Positions 26,766-36,900 of a stretch of DNA of 64,000 bases are shown here, piece by piece. Every line of letters begins with the position of its first letter. Position 1 is the first letter of the stretch. Origin of the DNA: Flammeovirga pectinis (GTDB taxonomy: Bacteria; Bacteroidota; Bacteroidia; Cytophagales; Flammeovirgaceae). Below the pieces are notes generated by a model. That model was not told the origin of the DNA and did no database searches. It saw only the letters and a program-made list of their open reading frames with translations. Both the position numbers and the translations under genes were made by a program. Where the stretch lies: assembly GCF_003970675.1 (NCBI RefSeq), contig NZ_CP034562.1, positions 4,956,001-5,020,000 of the forward strand. Direction: 5' to 3'.

Positions 26766-28244
26766 ATGAAATTATATAAAATATTAGTTGGTGCAGCATT
26801 AGTAGGAGCAATGTCTTCGTGTACACTAGATGTTGAGCCTCAACAAAATGTTGACATTGAAAATATAGAAACTGTTCAACCTTCAGATCTTATTGGAGGT
26901 TTGTACAATAGAATGCAAGAATTAGGTTATTACGGCCGTAACTTCAACCTTTACGGTGATATTGGTACAGATCTAGTTTCTGCAGGGCCAAATGATGGTG
27001 GTCGTTTTCAAGATCATTATAACTTAAGAAAGAACTTCACAACAGTTGGAGCTGATACAGGAACAGAAGATGATAAAAATACTTTTGATGCTATCTATGA
27101 AGTGATCTCGAATGCAAACTTAATTCTTCAAACAGAAGGCCTTGATTTAGATGATTCTGAAGTAAAAAATGCAATAGGTCAAGCTCACTTTATTAGAGCA
27201 TTTGCTTATTCTGATTTATTAAAATCATTTGGTAATGTGCCACTTGTAGTTACTGCACCAACAACTGTGGAAGAAGCAGTAGCACAAAAACCTGAGTTAA
27301 ATGATCGTTCGGATATTTTTGCTCAAGTTTATGCTGATTTAGATAATGCTGCAAAGTATATCTCTAATACAACAAAAATTAATGCTACAGTAGATGCTGT
27401 TAAAGCATTAAGAGTAAGAGTATTATTGTTTGAAGTAGAATTGAACTCATCAAAAGCAACTGCAAATGCAGATGAGATTATTACTATTGCTAATGAATTA
27501 GCAGGTACATATGTTTTAACACCAATTGATAAATTATTTGATTATTATCAAGGTGAAGGTGGTGTAGAAACTATTTTTGAATTGAAGTTTGCTTCAAATC
27601 AAGGACGTGGTTCAAATAACTATGGTAATATTTATGGAGCACCTGAAGCAGGTATGTATGGTGCATATTTAGCATCTCCATTATTATTCCATGCTCATCC
27701 TGATACAGTACTTTTAGGTGGTGTTGTTAATGATGCTCGTTTTGAATCATCTGAAGAAGTTGGTAAAACACTTATTTATGAATCAGAAGATACTGACGGA
27801 TCTACTTTACATTGGATTATGAAGTATTATAGTCATGATAACACAATTGGCCTTACTTCTCCAAAGCTTTTACGTTACGCAGAAGTATTGTTAGCAAAAG
27901 CTGAAGCTCATTTACTTAAAGGTGAAACTGCATTAGCAGCTGAAGCAATTAATAAGTTAAGAAGAAATCGTATTCAAAATTATACTGACGTAACTACTGT
28001 AACGTTACAAGATGTTTGGAATGAAACAGCAAAAGAGTTTGCTTTTGAAGGACACAGAATGTGGGACTTAAGAAGAACAAACCAAAAAGTTATTGTTTCA
28101 GACCGTAAAGGAGTTGAAATTGCTACTGAAGACCCAGCGGTTGACGGTGGAGTTAATAACGGTGGACAACAAACGTGGTTCCCAATTCCAGAACGTGAAA
28201 TGTTAGCAAACCCAAGTATTCCTGTAAATAACTGGGGTTACTAA
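26766..28244 (+). CDS. SusD/RagB-type substrate-binding lipoprotein, pair 2
   Basis: The 492 residues begin MKLYKILVGAALVGAMSSC with lipobox Cys19. Like the pair 1 protein it has YYGRNFNLYGDIGTD near the start, the helical core AHFIRAFAYSDLLKSFGNVPLV, and the RagB signature LRYAEVLLAKAEAHLLKG plus EFAFEGHRMWDLRRTN. It ends NPSIPVNNWGY. It carries an extra loop around DGSTLHWIMKYYSHDN that pair 1 lacks. It is co-transcribed with its SusC and followed by a terminator. Confidence 0.94.
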   Translation: MKLYKILVGAALVGAMSSCTLDVEPQQNVDIENIETVQPSDLIGGLYNRMQELGYYGRNFNLYGDIGTDLVSAGPNDGGRFQDHYNLRKNFTTVGADTGTEDDKNTFDAIYEVISNANLILQTEGLDLDDSEVKNAIGQAHFIRAFAYSDLLKSFGNVPLVVTAPTTVEEAVAQKPELNDRSDIFAQVYADLDNAAKYISNTTKINATVDAVKALRVRVLLFEVELNSSKATANADEIITIANELAGTYVLTPIDKLFDYYQGEGGVETIFELKFASNQGRGSNNYGNIYGAPEAGMYGAYLASPLLFHAHPDTVLLGGVVNDARFESSEEVGKTLIYESEDTDGSTLHWIMKYYSHDNTIGLTSPKLLRYAEVLLAKAEAHLLKGETALAAEAINKLRRNRIQNYTDVTTVTLQDVWNETAKEFAFEGHRMWDLRRTNQKVIVSDRKGVEIATEDPAVDGGVNNGGQQTWFPIPEREMLANPSIPVNNWGY

Positions 28245-28284
28245 AAGTTGAAAAATAGTATAATTTTTATTGAAATTATAGTGA

Positions 28285-28316
28285 AAGGCTATCTCAGAAA
28301 TGAGGTAGCCTTTTTT
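28285..28316 (+). terminator. Intrinsic terminator after SusC/SusD pair 2
   Basis: An 11-bp stem AAGGCTATCTC (28285-28295) / GAGGTAGCCTT (28302-28312) with one G-U pair, followed by a T run. Confidence 0.92.
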
Positions 28317-28555
28317 ATTATTTCGTGAATAATATTAACTATTAATATGTACATGAAATGTAACTTTTAAGCCTTGATAAAAATGTTTCTTATACTTTAT
28401 TTTTTATAAAATATATTTTTTTAATGATTTTTTTTAAATTCACAGAATGTTACTATTTCTTTTTAGAATAACGAATAGATCGCTATTTATAGTATTATTT
28501 TAAGATTATCATATAACTATACCCTTTATTGCTGCGATTTTTGTTAAAATTTAAA

Positions 28556-28598
28556 TAACATTTATTTAGATAATTAAAGTTAATGCTTTAGATTAGCA
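28556..28598 (+). promoter_or_regulatory. Promoter box of SusC/SusD pair 3, shared with pair 4
   Basis: Bases 28556-28583 match 33716-33743 ahead of pair 4 at 27 of 28 positions. At the same distance in both follows TAGATTAGCA here (28589-28598) or TAAGTTAGCA there. Reading TTTAG (28565-28569) as -33, 19 bases, and TAGATTAG as -7 gives the Bacteroidota promoter layout. The gap before it, 28317-28555, is AT-rich with nothing else visible. Confidence 0.6.
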
Positions 28599-28791
28599 CA
28601 AATTCAACTATTAAAACTTTATCATTGATTTAAAAATTCAATCTCTTTTTATCTATTATCAATGATTCAAAATATTAACAAAATTCTATTTAAACTTTAA
28701 ATAACAAAAGTACTTTCGGTCTGTATCTATCATATGATTTTTTATAGATATAACTGAATTTTTTAATTTCCAATTCAATTAATTTTTTACT
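28599..28791 (+). other. Leader of the third susC gene with a hairpin
   Basis: Contains an inverted repeat TATCTAT (28724-28730) / ATAGATA (28744-28750), 41 bases before the ATG. The 14-mer TTCCAATTCAATTA (28768-28781), directly before the start, is identical in the pair 4 leader. Confidence 0.45.
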
Positions 28792-31700
28792 ATGAAAAAA
28801 GCATTATTGCTACTAACTCTCTTTTTGAGTGCTACTTTACTATCTGTAGCTCAAGAGAGAACTATTTCTGGTGTTATCAAGGATTCTAATGGAGAATCAT
28901 TACCAGGCGTTGCCATAATTGTAAAAGGCACATCAAAAGGTACTGTATCTAATATTGAAGGTCAGTACAAATTATTAGTTCCAAATGACAATACAGTACT
29001 AGTATTTAGGCTGGTTGGTTTTAAAGAAATTGAAAAAGCTGTAGGATCTCAAACTACTTTATCAATTTCTTTAGATGAAGATGCTAAACAACTAGATGAA
29101 GTTGTTGTTTCGGCATTAGGTTTTGAGGAAGATATTGATAAACTAGGTTCTGCTCCTTCTAAAATTTCATCAGAAAGTTTAGTTGAATCAGGTGAAGCTA
29201 ATCTTATAAACGGGATGGCTGGTAAAGCATCGGGTGTAAGAATAACAAGGTCTTCTGGTGATCCAGGAGCTGGTTCAAGTATTCAAATTCGTGGGCAATC
29301 TACTATAACAGGTAATTTACAGCCACTTATTATTGTTGATGGTATGCCAATCAATAATTCAAATATTGGAGAAGGTACAGATGGGGTAACTCAACAATCT
29401 CGAATGAATGATATTAATCCTAACGATATTGAGTCAATGCAAGTACTTAAAGGTGCTTCAGCTGCTGCACTTTGGGGTTCAAGAGCTGCGAATGGTGTAA
29501 TTGTTATCACAACAAAAAAAGGTTCATCTGCAGGTAAGAAATTAAATGTATCATTTAGAACTTCTTATTCAATGGATAAAGTAAATAAGCAACCTAATTT
29601 ACAATCAACTTATGGTCAGGGATTTGGTGGTGCATTCGGAGAAAACACAGGTTTTTCATGGGGTGATAAAATCTCTGAAAGAGCAGGTGGTGCTGATGCT
29701 GTAGATAAAACAGGTGGTAAATTTACTTCTCAATCAGGTAAAGAATATTATACTATAACTCAGAAGAATAGTAGAGAAACTTATGAAGATTCAAATTGGG
29801 ATGAAGTATTCCAAACTGGTAGTTATTGGGAAAATAACTTATCATTATCAGGTGGTGATAGAGATGGCTCATTCATGTTTTCAATTTCAGATTTAGATCA
29901 AAATGGTGTTGTTAAAAACTCTAACTATAAGAGAACGACTGCTCGCTTAAATACAATGAAACGTTTTGGTGATAAGTTTAAATTAACAAACACTTTAAAT
30001 TATACACATACTACATCTGATCGTACTCAAAAAGGATCAAACTTAGCAGGTTTAATGTTAGGTTTATTAAGAACATCTCCTGATTTTGATAATAGAGATT
30101 ACAAAGGTACTTATGATCCTCAAGATGGATCAGCTCCAATAGCTAATCGTCATAGATCATATAGAAGTGCAATAGCAAACTACCCTGAAGGAGGTGCTCC
30201 TACTTATAATAATCCATCTTGGACTGTTAATGAGCAAAAGAACCCTTCTAAAGTAAATCGTTTTGTAGGTACCGTTGAAGCACAATTATTACCAGCTACT
30301 TGGTTTGATGTTACTTTAAGGACAGGTATTGATTATTACAATGAGCAGAGAAGTTCATACTTTCCACAGTACTCATCAGGAAATGCAGCAGGATATTACG
30401 ATGAAGATGTTTTGACAGAAATGCAATTTAATACTGACCTTATAGGTAGAGTTCAAAAAGAAATTACATCTGATTTACATTTTACAGGTTTAGTTGGATT
30501 TAACTATAACCAAAGAGATTATTCTTCTCAAGGTGCCTCAATGACTGGTTTTGTACTGGCAACAGCACCTCCAAATTTCACAAATGCTACTGCAGAAAAT
30601 ACTGCTCCTTATAACTATTACAGTACTACAAAAATTGCAGCAATGTATGGTTCTGCAAACTTTGCTTATAAAAATAAGCTTTTTGTAAATGGTACATTAA
30701 GAGGTGAAGCAGCATCAACTTATGGTGAAAATGCGGAATCTGTTTATTATTACCCTTCTGCAGATGCGGCTTATCAACTAGTTAATAATGCATCAGGAGC
30801 TTTAAGTTTTGCAAAATTACGAACTTCGTGGGGACAAGTTGGTGTCCAACCAGGTGTTTATAGAACAAAAACTTTATATGTAGCTGGCAACGTAGCTGAA
30901 TCTTGGGGTCCCGAATTAGATATGTCTGGTTATGGTGGAGGTTTCTCATTATCTTCAAGTGCAGGTAATTCTTTCTTAAAACCTGAGATTAAATCAGAAT
31001 GGGAAGTTGGTGCTGACTTTAGATTCTTAGCTGATAAAATGAGATTAGGTGTAACTTATTTCCAAAACGAAACACAAGATGTATTATTTGATTTAGATGT
31101 TGCTCCTTCAGCAGGTTTCTCATCTCAATACGGTAATGCAGGTACTCTAGAAAATAAAGGTATCGAGTTAGATTTAGGATATGATATTTTTAGAAGTTCA
31201 GATTGGAGAGTTTCTTTAGATCTTAATTGGACTAAAATTGATAATAAAGTTACTGATTTACAAGGTGCAGAGTCGATCTTCTTAGAAGGATTTACTTCAA
31301 CTTCTTCAAGAGCCGTTGAAGGTTATCCTGTAGGTTCTTTTTGGGGTACTGATTTTGAAAGAAATGAGGATGGTTCTTTAGTGTTAGATGACGCTGGATT
31401 TCCTATGCAATCTGCAACAGAAAGTGTAATTGGTAACCCAAATCCAGAATGGAATGCAGGTTTAGGTGTTACAGTTCAGTACAAAGGCTTTAGACTATAT
31501 GCATTATTTGATCATCAACAAGGAGGTCAAGTGTGGAATGGTACTAAGGGTGCTTTATCATACTTTGGACGTACTGCGGAATCAGCAACAGAAGCTACTG
31601 CTACTACTCCAGTTGCCAATGTATATGGTGATGTATATGGTGCAGGAGAAACTTTCAGAGGAGCTGTTCATGACTTCGGTGGAGGACCAGTTGCTTTAGA

Positions 31701-32013
31701 TGAAACTTGGTATTGGGGTGGTTTAGGATCAGGTTTTACAGGACCTGGTTCACAATTTATTGAAGATGCTACTTCTACAAGATTAAGAGAGTTAACAATG
31801 AGTTATAGCTTAAGTATGCCTCAATTAAAGAAAGCATTAAAAGTATCATCAATCGATTTATCAATTACTGGCCGTAATCTATTTATTTGGACTGATTACT
31901 CAGGAATTGATCCAGAAACAAATTTAACTGGCGCTTCTAATGGTAGAGGTTTAGATTATTTTAACAATCCAAGTACTAAATCATGGGTATTCACTGCAGC
32001 GTTTAACTGGTAA
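28792..32013 (+). CDS. SusC/RagA-type TonB-dependent outer-membrane transporter, pair 3
   Basis: The 1073 residues have a signal peptide (1-20, cut before QERTISG), a carboxypeptidase-like domain (GESLPGVAIIVKGTSKGTVSN), a TonB-box-like segment DEVVVSALGFEEDIDKLG, and a plug with RGQSTITGNLQPLIIVDGMP and AAALWGSRAANGVI. The barrel ends KSWVFTAAFNW. The VVSALG form of the TonB-box region and the plug type group it with pair 4 rather than with pairs 1 and 2. The SusD-like gene follows after 55 bases. Substrate unknown; no glycosidase, protease or sulfatase gene lies beside it. Confidence 0.95.
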   Translation: MKKALLLLTLFLSATLLSVAQERTISGVIKDSNGESLPGVAIIVKGTSKGTVSNIEGQYKLLVPNDNTVLVFRLVGFKEIEKAVGSQTTLSISLDEDAKQLDEVVVSALGFEEDIDKLGSAPSKISSESLVESGEANLINGMAGKASGVRITRSSGDPGAGSSIQIRGQSTITGNLQPLIIVDGMPINNSNIGEGTDGVTQQSRMNDINPNDIESMQVLKGASAAALWGSRAANGVIVITTKKGSSAGKKLNVSFRTSYSMDKVNKQPNLQSTYGQGFGGAFGENTGFSWGDKISERAGGADAVDKTGGKFTSQSGKEYYTITQKNSRETYEDSNWDEVFQTGSYWENNLSLSGGDRDGSFMFSISDLDQNGVVKNSNYKRTTARLNTMKRFGDKFKLTNTLNYTHTTSDRTQKGSNLAGLMLGLLRTSPDFDNRDYKGTYDPQDGSAPIANRHRSYRSAIANYPEGGAPTYNNPSWTVNEQKNPSKVNRFVGTVEAQLLPATWFDVTLRTGIDYYNEQRSSYFPQYSSGNAAGYYDEDVLTEMQFNTDLIGRVQKEITSDLHFTGLVGFNYNQRDYSSQGASMTGFVLATAPPNFTNATAENTAPYNYYSTTKIAAMYGSANFAYKNKLFVNGTLRGEAASTYGENAESVYYYPSADAAYQLVNNASGALSFAKLRTSWGQVGVQPGVYRTKTLYVAGNVAESWGPELDMSGYGGGFSLSSSAGNSFLKPEIKSEWEVGADFRFLADKMRLGVTYFQNETQDVLFDLDVAPSAGFSSQYGNAGTLENKGIELDLGYDIFRSSDWRVSLDLNWTKIDNKVTDLQGAESIFLEGFTSTSSRAVEGYPVGSFWGTDFERNEDGSLVLDDAGFPMQSATESVIGNPNPEWNAGLGVTVQYKGFRLYALFDHQQGGQVWNGTKGALSYFGRTAESATEATATTPVANVYGDVYGAGETFRGAVHDFGGGPVALDETWYWGGLGSGFTGPGSQFIEDATSTRLRELTMSYSLSMPQLKKALKVSSIDLSITGRNLFIWTDYSGIDPETNLTGASNGRGLDYFNNPSTKSWVFTAAFNW

Positions 32014-32068
32014 TAATTGCAGTAGAGACTTTTTAACCTAGAAGTACATTAAATTAAGAAATTACACA

Positions 32069-33490
32069 ATGAAAAATATATTAAAATCAGTTTTATTAGC
32101 AACAGCAATAGCAGGTACTTCGATGTCTTGCGCTAAGCTAGTAGAAGGTGAAAACGTTAGCCCTAACTCACCAACTAGTGCTCCAGCAGAAATTGTAATG
32201 CCATCATCTCAATTAGCACTTGCCTTTGTAAACGAAGGTGATATTGCAAGAATTGCAGGTATGTGGTCTGGTTATTTTACTGGTTCAGATAGACAGTATA
32301 CTGCTTTAAATAACTATTTAACTGTAGCAACTGATTATGACAGTTCATGGGATAACCTTTATAGAGAAGCAATAGCAAATGCAATCAATGCACTTAATGG
32401 AGCCATTGAGAATAATAATAGAGTCCTTCAAGGATATTGTAAAGTAGTAATTGCTAATTCTTTAGGTTTAGCAACAAACCTTTGGGGAGATGTCCCTGCT
32501 TCGCAGATTTCAGATATTGAAAACTATCCAATGCCTGTTTTTGATTCTCAAGCAGATGTATATAATTATGTTCAAACTTTACTTGATGAAGCAATAGCTG
32601 ATATTGAGTCAGGTCAAGGTGGAGTATCTCAAGATCTTTTAAATGTAAATGTTAAAGCATTGTATACTTTAAAAGCAAGATACTATATGCATGTAAAGGA
32701 TTATTCTATGGCATTATCAAATGCAAATAAAGGTATTACTGATACTTCAGAAGATATGTTTATTTCCCATGGTACTTCTCCTTATATAGATGCAAATACT
32801 TATTGGATGTTCGTTGCTTATGAGAGAGCTGGTTATATGACAGCTAATGAAGCTTTTGCTGTTGATTATATCAAAGGTAGAACAAATGCAAAAACAAACA
32901 TGGCTCACATTTGGAATTACTTATATACTGAAGTAACAGATGAAGTAACAGGAGATATTACTGGTTATAATTTAAATACTTCTGGTTTTTTTGCACAAGA
33001 TAGAGCTTTTCCACTTACAACTTTGCAAGAAACTCAATTGATTAAAGCTGAAGCAGCAGCTAGAACAAATGATCTAGCAGTAAGTTTAACAGCTATTAAT
33101 GAATATAGAGCATATATGAATAGTGGAGGTTATATTGCTCCTGAATTTCAGGTTCTTGGTGATGAAGATAATCCTATTGTAATGCAATATGATCCTTATG
33201 TAGAAGCAGATTTTCAAAGTGGAGGTTTGTTAAATGATGGTTCATTAGCTGAGGACAAAGCATATCTTAAAGAAGTTTTAGCAGCAAGGTACACAACACT
33301 TGTAGGTTTGTTAGAAGGTTTTTCAGATGTAAGACGAACTTATAATGAAAGTGAAGTGAGAGTACCAGTTACTCCAACAGTTGGAGCTAAATTACCTCAA
33401 CGTTTGCTTTATCCTCAAATTGAGGTGAATACAAATCAAAATTTAGTAGAAGTAGTTGATTTGTTCACTCCAACTCCAGTAAATCAATAA
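32069..33490 (+). CDS. SusD-like lipoprotein (SusD_2 type), pair 3
   Basis: The 473 residues begin MKNILKSVLLATAIAGTSMSC with lipobox Cys21. The sequence NSLGLATNLWGDVPASQI and the helical segment VKALYTLKARYYMHVKDYSMAL mark the SusD superfamily. The layout, with DRAFPLTTLQETQLIKAEAAARTND near the C-terminal end, is closer to the SusD_2 branch than to classical RagB proteins. It is paired with the upstream SusC and followed by a terminator. It would bind substrate at the cell surface; the ligand is unknown. Confidence 0.9.
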   Translation: MKNILKSVLLATAIAGTSMSCAKLVEGENVSPNSPTSAPAEIVMPSSQLALAFVNEGDIARIAGMWSGYFTGSDRQYTALNNYLTVATDYDSSWDNLYREAIANAINALNGAIENNNRVLQGYCKVVIANSLGLATNLWGDVPASQISDIENYPMPVFDSQADVYNYVQTLLDEAIADIESGQGGVSQDLLNVNVKALYTLKARYYMHVKDYSMALSNANKGITDTSEDMFISHGTSPYIDANTYWMFVAYERAGYMTANEAFAVDYIKGRTNAKTNMAHIWNYLYTEVTDEVTGDITGYNLNTSGFFAQDRAFPLTTLQETQLIKAEAAARTNDLAVSLTAINEYRAYMNSGGYIAPEFQVLGDEDNPIVMQYDPYVEADFQSGGLLNDGSLAEDKAYLKEVLAARYTTLVGLLEGFSDVRRTYNESEVRVPVTPTVGAKLPQRLLYPQIEVNTNQNLVEVVDLFTPTPVNQ

Positions 33491-33546
33491 GAGAAAATAA
33501 TTGAATATGGGCTTGTTGCTTAAGTAGCACCCTAATATAAAAGACA

Positions 33547-33580
33547 GAGGAAGCTTCTATTAGAAGTTTCCTCTTTTTTT
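33547..33580 (+). terminator. Intrinsic terminator after SusC/SusD pair 3
   Basis: A 12-bp stem GAGGAAGCTTCT (33547-33558) / AGAAGTTTCCTC (33562-33573) with one G-U pair, then a run of T. Confidence 0.93.
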
Positions 33581-33715
33581 TATTGTATTTTTTTATTCAA
33601 TGGTTAATTGTATTATTAAGTTTTAATTTTGCTTTATTGCTTGTTTTTATTGTATTATTCTGATATGTTGATGATTTTATTTCATATTTGGATATTTATC
33701 AATTTCTATATTTTA

Positions 33716-33758
33716 TAACATTTATTTAGATAACTAAAGTTAAATACGTAAGTTAGCA
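33716..33758 (+). promoter_or_regulatory. Promoter box of SusC/SusD pair 4, shared with pair 3
   Basis: Same block as 28556-28598 with one difference in the first 28 bases. TTTAG (33725-33729), 19 bases, then TAAGTTAGC (33749-33757). Here TTTAG-ATAA-CTAAA is a perfect inverted repeat, a possible regulator site. The stretch 33581-33715 shows nothing else. Confidence 0.6.
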
Positions 33759-33992
33759 TTATAAACATAAGTTAATGTACTTTTAAAGTAGATTAGTTAT
33801 TATCAATTATCAACAATTCAATTATTTTAAACTATGATTAAATCATTTCCATTATTTTTTACAACCTAACGTATAATTTCTACTAATTTTTAACAATCAA
33901 TCAACAAGATAATTTTTATGTCCGCTACTTTTTAGTTTTCAGACTTTAGAAAACTAGGACAAAACTTAAGTTCCAATTCAATTATTTTTATT
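33759..33992 (+). other. Leader of the fourth susC gene with a strong hairpin
   Basis: A two-part inverted repeat: TGTCC (33919-33923) with GGACA (33957-33961) outside, TAGTTTTC (33933-33940) with GAAAACTA (33949-33956) inside. It ends 31 bases before the ATG. The 14-mer TTCCAATTCAATTA (33971-33984) is shared with the pair 3 leader. Confidence 0.5.
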
Positions 33993-36900
33993 ATGAGAAA
34001 AGCACTTTTACTAGTGTCTCTTATGCTTACAATGGTTTTTGCCGGGTTTGCACAAGAGAGATCAATATCTGGTGTAATTAAAGATGCTTCGGGAGAAGCA
34101 CTTCCAGGTGTTACTGTTGTCGTTAAAGGGACAACACAAGGTACTGTTACAAATATTGACGGTAAATACCGCTTAATGGTAACAGGTGATAATCCTACTT
34201 TACAATATAGACTTATAGGGTATAAAACTCAAGAAGTTATTGTAGGAAGCCAATCTGAAATCACAATCGCTTTAGAAGAAGACGTAGAACAGTTAGATGA
34301 AGTTGTAGTAACAGCTTTAGGTGTTGAAAGAGACGAAAGATCTCTAGGATACTCTGTTCAAAATGTTTCTGGAGAAGAGATGTCAGAGGTAAAGTCTGCA
34401 AATATGGTAGACGGTCTTGGAGGTAAAATTGCAGGAGTGCAAGTGTCTTCAAGTGGAGCAATGGGTGGTTCATCTCGTATTGTTATACGTGGTGTAAATT
34501 CAGTATCAGGAAATAACCAACCTTTATTTGTTGTTGATGGTGTACCTATCGATAACTCTAACTTTACATCTTCAAATCAATCAAGAGGTGCAGGTGGTTA
34601 TGATTATGGTAATGCAGCGCAAGATATTAACCCTGATGACATAGAAACTATGTCAGTTCTTAAAGGTGCATCAGCTGCAGCTTTATATGGTTCAAGAGCA
34701 GCAAATGGTGTTGTAATGATTACAACTAAATCAGGAAAAGGTGCTAAAAGTAATAAGATAGGTGTATCTGTTAATGCAGGTGTATCATTTGAATCAGTAT
34801 TGAAGTTACCAGATTACCAAAATGGCTACGGTGGTGGCGGTGGCGGTGCATTCCCTGGAGGAACTGACGCGAATGGTATTCCTTATGCAGCATATGCAGT
34901 AGATGAATCTTGGGGACCAGCATTAGATGGTACTTTAGCTAGACAATGGTATTCTTTTGATGAATGGCATCCTGACTATGGTAAAGGTACACCTTGGGTA
35001 GCACATCCAAATAACGTTAAAGATTTCTTTGATACAGGTGTTACTTCAAATATCGGTGTTTCTTTAACTGGTAATACAGAAAAATCAAGCTTTAGATTAT
35101 CTTACACAAACTATGATATTAAAGGTGTTTTCCCTAACAGTGAAATGCAAAGAGATAACTTTAGTTTGAATGCAACTCAAAAGTTAACTGATAAATTAAA
35201 GGTTAATGTTGGGGCAAATTATGTTGGTTCTAAGGCTTTAGGTCGTCCTGGTACTGGTTATGATGGAAATAACGTCATGCAGCAGTTCAATCAGTGGGGA
35301 CAACGTCAATGGGATGATGCTCAAATGAAGCAATACAAAAACCCTGACGGTTCTCAAAGAACATGGAATAGAAAATCAGCTTCAGATCCTGCTCCTAAAT
35401 ATTCAGATAACCCATATTGGGTACGTAACGAGAATTACCAAGATGACGACAGAAATCGTTTTTATGGTAACGTTGGCTTAAATTACCAATTTAATGGTGG
35501 TTTCTCTGCAAGTGCAAAAGTAATGACTGATTACTACACTGATTATAGAAGAGAAAGAATTGCAGTAGGTTCTCAAGCAATTTCTGAATATAGTGAAGAC
35601 GTTAGATCTGTTCAAGAAACTAACTACGAAGCAATGTTACGTTATGACAAAACATTCACAAATGAGCTATCATTGAATGCTTTTGTAGGCGGAAACATAA
35701 GAACAAATAAGTATCGTAGAAATTATCAAGGTACTTCAAATGGTCTTTCAGTACCTAATTTGTATACTACATCAAATTCTAATGGTCCTGTTCAAACTGT
35801 AGATAGTGGTACTGATAAGCAAGTAAATTCAGTTTTTGGTAGTGCTTCATTAGGTTACCGAAATACATTTTTTGTTGATGCTTCTTTAAGAGCAGATCAG
35901 TCATCTACACTACCTGCAAATAACAATACTTATTTATACCCTGCGGTATCTGGATCGGTAGTATTTACAGAATTAGGAAGTCTTGCAGATTCAAAAGTAA
36001 TCTCTTTTGGTAAAGTACGTTTAGGTTGGGCTCAAGTAGGAAATGACACAGACCCTTACAGTGTTAATCAAACATATTCTGCTGATTCAAGAGGTGCTTT
36101 TAATGGTAACCCAATTTATTATGTACCTAACACTTTAAATAATTCTAATATCAAACCAGAACAGACTACTTCTTTAGAATTAGGTTTAGATATGCGTTTC
36201 TTTAATGATCGTTTAGGATTTGATGCAACGATTTATAAAAACGTATCAACAGATCAGATTATTGATGTGCCTACTTCTGGTTCAACTGGTTATACAAGAC
36301 AAATCATCAATGCAGGTGAAATGTTAAACCAAGGTGTTGAATTATCAATAAATGCAACTCCTATCTTAACAGAAAGTGGTTTCAGATGGGATTTAGGCTT
36401 CAATTATGCTAAAAACTACAATGAACTAGTAAAATTAGCTGATGGTCTTGATAATTTACGTTTAGCTAATGCTCCATTCGCAGTTTCTGTAAATGCTACT
36501 GAAGGTCAATCTTATGGACAGATCAGAGGTACAGGATACCAAAGAAATGACAATGGTGATTTATTAGTAGGAGCTGGAGGTACTTATTTACCAACTGATG
36601 AATTAGTAAACTTAGGTTCTTCTCTTGCAGATTGGACAGGTGGTTTATCAAATACATTTACTTATAAAGGTATATCTCTTAGAGTATTATTAGATATGCG
36701 TTTTGGTGGTAAACTTTTCTCTACAACTAATATGTGGGGTAATTACTCAGGAATAATGGCAGAAACAGTTGCCAATAATATTCGTGAGGATGGTATTATT
36801 GTACCAGGTGTAAAAGAAGATGGAACGACTAATGATGTTGTTATTGATGCTAATACACACTTTTATGCTAACGGCGGTTACATCATTGCAGAAGCAAATA

